Shown piece by piece: positions 61,420 through 64,000 of a DNA stretch of 64,000 bases (within the stretch, counting starts at the first letter, position 1; each line of letters begins with the position of its first letter). A model generated the notes under the pieces. It was not told the DNA's origin, made no database searches, and saw only the letters and a program-made list of their open reading frames with translations. A program made the translations under genes and the position numbers. Source of the stretch: Mycolicibacterium tusciae (GTDB lineage Bacteria; Actinomycetota; Actinomycetes; Mycobacteriales; Mycobacteriaceae); the NCBI RefSeq assembly GCF_002086795.1, contig NZ_MVIM01000011.1:114100-178099 (forward strand), given 5' to 3'.

Positions 61420-61463
61420 TCCTATATTGTGCGCGCAGGCGTTCTCCAGGGGGTAGTGCAGAC

Positions 61464-62126
61464 GTGCGATTGTTGTGGGCGTTGGCTGTCGCGACGTGCG
61501 GGTTGACCATCGCCCCGGCGACCGCCTCCGCGGTGCCCGGCATCTGCCCGCCGATCTGCGACTCCATCCCCGATTCGGCGTGGATCGCACCCTCCGCCGT
61601 TCCGCTCGACGCGGTCTATCGCTGGCCCGGCCTTGCCGGTCTCGCCGTGAAAGCGTCCGCGCCACGGTTCACCTTCGAGGAGATGTGCGCCTCGCCGCCG
61701 CTCATCGGCGACGCCAGGGACTATGCGGTGGCCGCGATGGCGACGGTGACCAAGCCGCCCGGGCAGTGGCAGCTGCGGGTGCAGGTCATTCACTGGCGCG
61801 GCCCCACCGCGCAGTTCGGGCCGACGGCCACGCAGGCCCTGGATCTGGCCAGAGCGAGGCTGCGGGACTGCCAGGTCACCGCGCCGCTCGCGTCCCCGTC
61901 GATCACGACGAGCGATCCGTTTCGGCTGGCCGCGGTGATCAGCGTCCCCGGTCAACGGGTGGTTCACCAGTACCTGTTCGCCCACGCGTCCAGCAGCACC
62001 GTCGTGGAATTGGCCATGTGGTCGACGCTGCCGCCGCTCGTGCCCTGGTCAGCCGCGCCGGACGCGCAGGTGTTCGACGCGATGGCGGCTCCGCTGTGCG
62101 ATGCGTACATCGGATCGTGCCGGTGA
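61464..62126 (+). CDS. Secreted conserved protein, Rv0787-like
   Basis: A 220-residue exported protein: signal peptide about residues 1-23 (LLWALAVATCGLTIAPATASA), then PGICPPICDSIPDSAWI with three cysteines, and further cysteines near 75, 136, 211 and 219 that likely pair. I do not know its function. It lies between the hydrolase and purS, matching Rv0787. GTG 61464. Confidence 0.8.
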   Translation: MRLLWALAVATCGLTIAPATASAVPGICPPICDSIPDSAWIAPSAVPLDAVYRWPGLAGLAVKASAPRFTFEEMCASPPLIGDARDYAVAAMATVTKPPGQWQLRVQVIHWRGPTAQFGPTATQALDLARARLRDCQVTAPLASPSITTSDPFRLAAVISVPGQRVVHQYLFAHASSSTVVELAMWSTLPPLVPWSAAPDAQVFDAMAAPLCDAYIGSCR

Positions 62127-62149
62127 GGCGGCCCGGCAGAACCCGCAGG

Positions 62150-62155
62150 TAGAGT
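62150..62155 (+). promoter_or_regulatory. -10 box of purS (leaderless type)
   Basis: TAGAGT lies 7 bases before the purS GTG at 62163. Confidence 0.55.
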
Positions 62156-62162
62156 GGTCGCC

Positions 62163-62414
62163 GTGGCAAGGGTGGTAGTGCATGTGATGCCGAAGGCCGA
62201 GATCCTCGACCCCCAGGGGCAGGCGATCGTCGGCGCGCTGGGTCGTCTCGGCTTCGGCGCGGTCTCAGATGTGCGGCAAGGCAAGCGGTTTGAGCTTGAA
62301 GTCGATGACAGCATCGACGACGACACGCTCGCCGAGATCGCCGAGTCGCTGTTGGCGAACACCGTCATCGAGGACTGGAGCGTGAGCCGGGAACCGGCGG
62401 GGGACGGGTCGTGA
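62163..62414 (+). CDS. purS: FGAM synthase subunit PurS
   Basis: An 83-residue subunit of formylglycinamidine ribonucleotide synthase. The sequence ARVVVHVMPKAEILDPQGQAI and VRQGKRFELEVDD is the PurS fold that bridges PurQ and PurL. GTG 62163 is preferred to 62154 by homology with Rv0787A and because a TAGAGT box lies 7 bases upstream. Its stop overlaps purQ by 4 bases. Confidence 0.95.
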   Translation: MARVVVHVMPKAEILDPQGQAIVGALGRLGFGAVSDVRQGKRFELEVDDSIDDDTLAEIAESLLANTVIEDWSVSREPAGDGS

Positions 62415-63085
62415 CGGCCCGGGTGGGTGTGATCACCTTTCCCGGCACGCTCGATGACGTCGACGCGGCGCGGGCGGTCCGGCTCGCCGGCGCGGAGTCC
62501 GTGAGTCTCTGGCACGCCGACGCCGACCTCAAGAAGGTGGACGCCGTGGTGGTGCCCGGAGGCTTCTCCTACGGCGATTATCTGCGGACCGGTGCGATCG
62601 CGAAGTTCGCTCCCGTGATGGGTGAGGTCGTCCGCGCAGCGGCGCAGGGTCTCCCGGTATTGGGTATTTGCAACGGATTTCAGATCTTGTGCGAGGCCGG
62701 GTTGCTTCCCGGCGCGCTGACCCGCAACGCCGGTCTGCATTTCGTGTGCCGCGACCTCTGGCTTGAGGTGGCATCGAATACGACGGCGTGGACATCGCGG
62801 TACGAACTGGGTGCCGACCTGCTGGTGCCGCTGAAGTCGGGGGAGGGCCGGTACGTTGCCAGCGAGGACGTGCTCGACAAGCTCGAGGGTGAGGGACGGG
62901 TCGTCTTCCGCTACCGCGAGAACCCGAATGGTTCGATGCGCAACATCGCCGGGATCGCGTCGGCCAACGGCCGGGTTGTCGGTCTGATGCCGCACCCCGA
63001 ACACGCCACCGAGGCGCTGACCGGGCCGTCCGACGACGGTCTTGGCCTGTTCTATTCCGCACTGGACCAGGTGTTGGCCGCGTAG
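62411..63085 (+). CDS. purQ: FGAM synthase glutaminase subunit PurQ
   Basis: A 224-residue class I glutamine amidotransferase that supplies ammonia to FGAM synthase. VVPGGFSYGDYLR, the nucleophile Cys in GICNGFQIL, and the His/Glu dyad in MPHPEH are all present. GTG 62411 is coupled to purS. purL is not in the window; in M. tuberculosis it lies further on. Confidence 0.96.
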   Translation: MTARVGVITFPGTLDDVDAARAVRLAGAESVSLWHADADLKKVDAVVVPGGFSYGDYLRTGAIAKFAPVMGEVVRAAAQGLPVLGICNGFQILCEAGLLPGALTRNAGLHFVCRDLWLEVASNTTAWTSRYELGADLLVPLKSGEGRYVASEDVLDKLEGEGRVVFRYRENPNGSMRNIAGIASANGRVVGLMPHPEHATEALTGPSDDGLGLFYSALDQVLAA

Positions 63086-63117
63086 CGGCCCGGCTTCGTC
63101 GCTCGCCGCATAGGACG

Positions 63118-63915
63118 CTACTTCGTCAGCGCCACAGACGCTTCCGCGGTGTAGCAGAGGAAGGTCAGCGTCTCCTGCAGGTACAGCTCGACGGATTCCG
63201 CGTTGTGCGACAGGTAGCCGATGCACACGTCGGTCCCGAGCTGCAGATCGAAATCGCCACCGCGTGTCGACAACACAAACGCGCCATCGATAGCGGGCGC
63301 CCAGATGATCTCGCCGTCCACCAGCCGGTTGAGGTGCTCGCGAATCGGATAGCCGTGCTCGGTCGTCTCGCTGACCTCGGTGTACACGTCGGCCGACAGC
63401 AGCACCGAATACGGCCCGTCGACGCCGGCCAGCCGCAGCTCGGTCAGCGCCTGGGAGATGACGTCTGGGATCTCGCGGACATCGCTCGGCAGCGCCAGCG
63501 CAGGATTGTTGCTGCACGCCCGGATGCCCTCGATCGACGCTGCCCCGTAACCCTCGAAGATCGCCCGGTCCTCGACGAAGGCCAGTCTCTTCGCAGCCTC
63601 CTTGACCGGATCCCAATCCGAGTCCTGCGAGCCACGCTCGACATCGTCGATCGCTGTGCGGCTCAACGTGAACGGCACCCGCAGGCGCACCAGCGGCTTG
63701 CTCTCCCGCAGGTGCGCCACCACGCCCTCGCCCGGCGGGGACACATCGCGGAGGTGACCGGTGCTGACCGCCGCCGTCACCGGGCCTCCCGGCTCGCTGA
63801 CATCGACGACGCGCCGCCCGGCGATGTGCCGTTTGAACGTTCGGGTCGCCTCCAACTCGATTTCGTCCCAGGCGGCTTCGGTGACCGGAGCGAGCTCGCG
63901 ATACAGGTTGTTCAT
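63118..63915 (-). CDS. Encapsulin shell protein (CFP29/linocin family)
   Basis: A 265-residue HK97-fold encapsulin, the length of M. tuberculosis CFP29 (Rv0798c). N-terminus NNLYRELAPVTEAAWDEIELEATRTFKRH, E-loop region near residues 50-80 (LRVPFTLSRTAIDDVERGSQDSDW) and P-domain FEGYGAASIEGI; the C-terminus ends EASVALTK. Sixty subunits form a compartment that, in relatives, packages a dye-decolorising peroxidase or other cargo. ATG 63915 has AAGGAA as ribosome-binding site. The usual upstream peroxidase gene would lie beyond the window end; no cargo-loading peptide can be read in the last 85 bases. Confidence 0.95.
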   Translation of the reverse strand: MNNLYRELAPVTEAAWDEIELEATRTFKRHIAGRRVVDVSEPGGPVTAAVSTGHLRDVSPPGEGVVAHLRESKPLVRLRVPFTLSRTAIDDVERGSQDSDWDPVKEAAKRLAFVEDRAIFEGYGAASIEGIRACSNNPALALPSDVREIPDVISQALTELRLAGVDGPYSVLLSADVYTEVSETTEHGYPIREHLNRLVDGEIIWAPAIDGAFVLSTRGGDFDLQLGTDVCIGYLSHNAESVELYLQETLTFLCYTAEASVALTK

Positions 63916-64000
63916 CAACGGGTTCCTTAAGTTCGTAGGTGCAGTTACTTCGTGTTGTTACGTTGTGCTGTGACCCGGGTGGGCCGGGTGAGGCTGCATC

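Noticed and set aside
63919..64000. Possible end of a DyP cargo gene
   Set aside because: Minus-strand frames give short proline- or arginine-rich tails without the GSLxIGSLK-type loading peptide.

Overview
The window is high-GC actinobacterial DNA, almost certainly from a fast-growing mycobacterium (Mycolicibacterium-like). The evidence is the gene content (phoPR, cyp51 operon, cyp123, cyp126, cutinases, YrbE permeases, CFP29-type encapsulin), frequent GTG starts, 4-bp stop/start overlaps, and a gene order from about 22.9 kb to the end that follows M. tuberculosis Rv0756c-Rv0798c as I remember it. That synteny is from memory, not from a search.

Region 1 (0-22.5 kb) is accessory in character. 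It holds an MFS transporter end, a GH13 trehalose-synthase-like enzyme overlapping an LLM flavin oxidoreductase, a quinone-oxidoreductase-like MDR protein, two cutinases in opposite orientation around a P450/TetR pair, a DUF445 membrane protein, a 3-hydroxyisobutyrate-dehydrogenase-like enzyme, an orphan YrbE permease pair with an acyltransferase but no mce genes, three small secreted proteins, a P450 plus HxxxD (BAHD-like) acyltransferase pair, and an FtsX/MacB-type ABC exporter. Two decayed genes lie here: an SDR remnant and an oxalate-decarboxylase-like cupin remnant.

Region 2 (22.5-42.2 kb) opens with tRNA-Thr(TGT). It then carries phoP-phoR with a candidate PhoP box and a divergent protein built from twelve 10-residue repeats, a HIT protein, and a DUF222/HNH gene split by a GTGAC repeat expansion. 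A nine-gene minus-strand operon follows (TetR, cyp123, SDR, cyp51, ferredoxin, SnoaL-like, adhB, ketosteroid-isomerase-like, SDR), divergent from a plus-strand catabolic operon (aldA, SDR, beta-hydroxyacid dehydrogenase, carboxymuconolactone decarboxylase-like, unknown). A pair of near-identical GGACA-NN-TGTCC palindromes at the two divergent starts suggests that the TetR controls both operons.

Region 3 (42.2-64 kb) carries purine biosynthesis genes purD, purB, purC, purS and purQ dispersed on the plus strand. The first four each have a TANNNT -10-like box 6-8 nt before the start codon, which suggests leaderless transcripts. Between them lie an esterase, TetR regulators, an APC permease, cyp126, a TDT carrier, DUF559 and DUF429 proteins, an uninterrupted oligopeptidase (ptrB), a glutathione peroxidase, a KstD-like flavoprotein and a metallo-beta-lactamase-fold hydrolase. 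The window ends in an encapsulin shell gene whose cargo gene is not visible.
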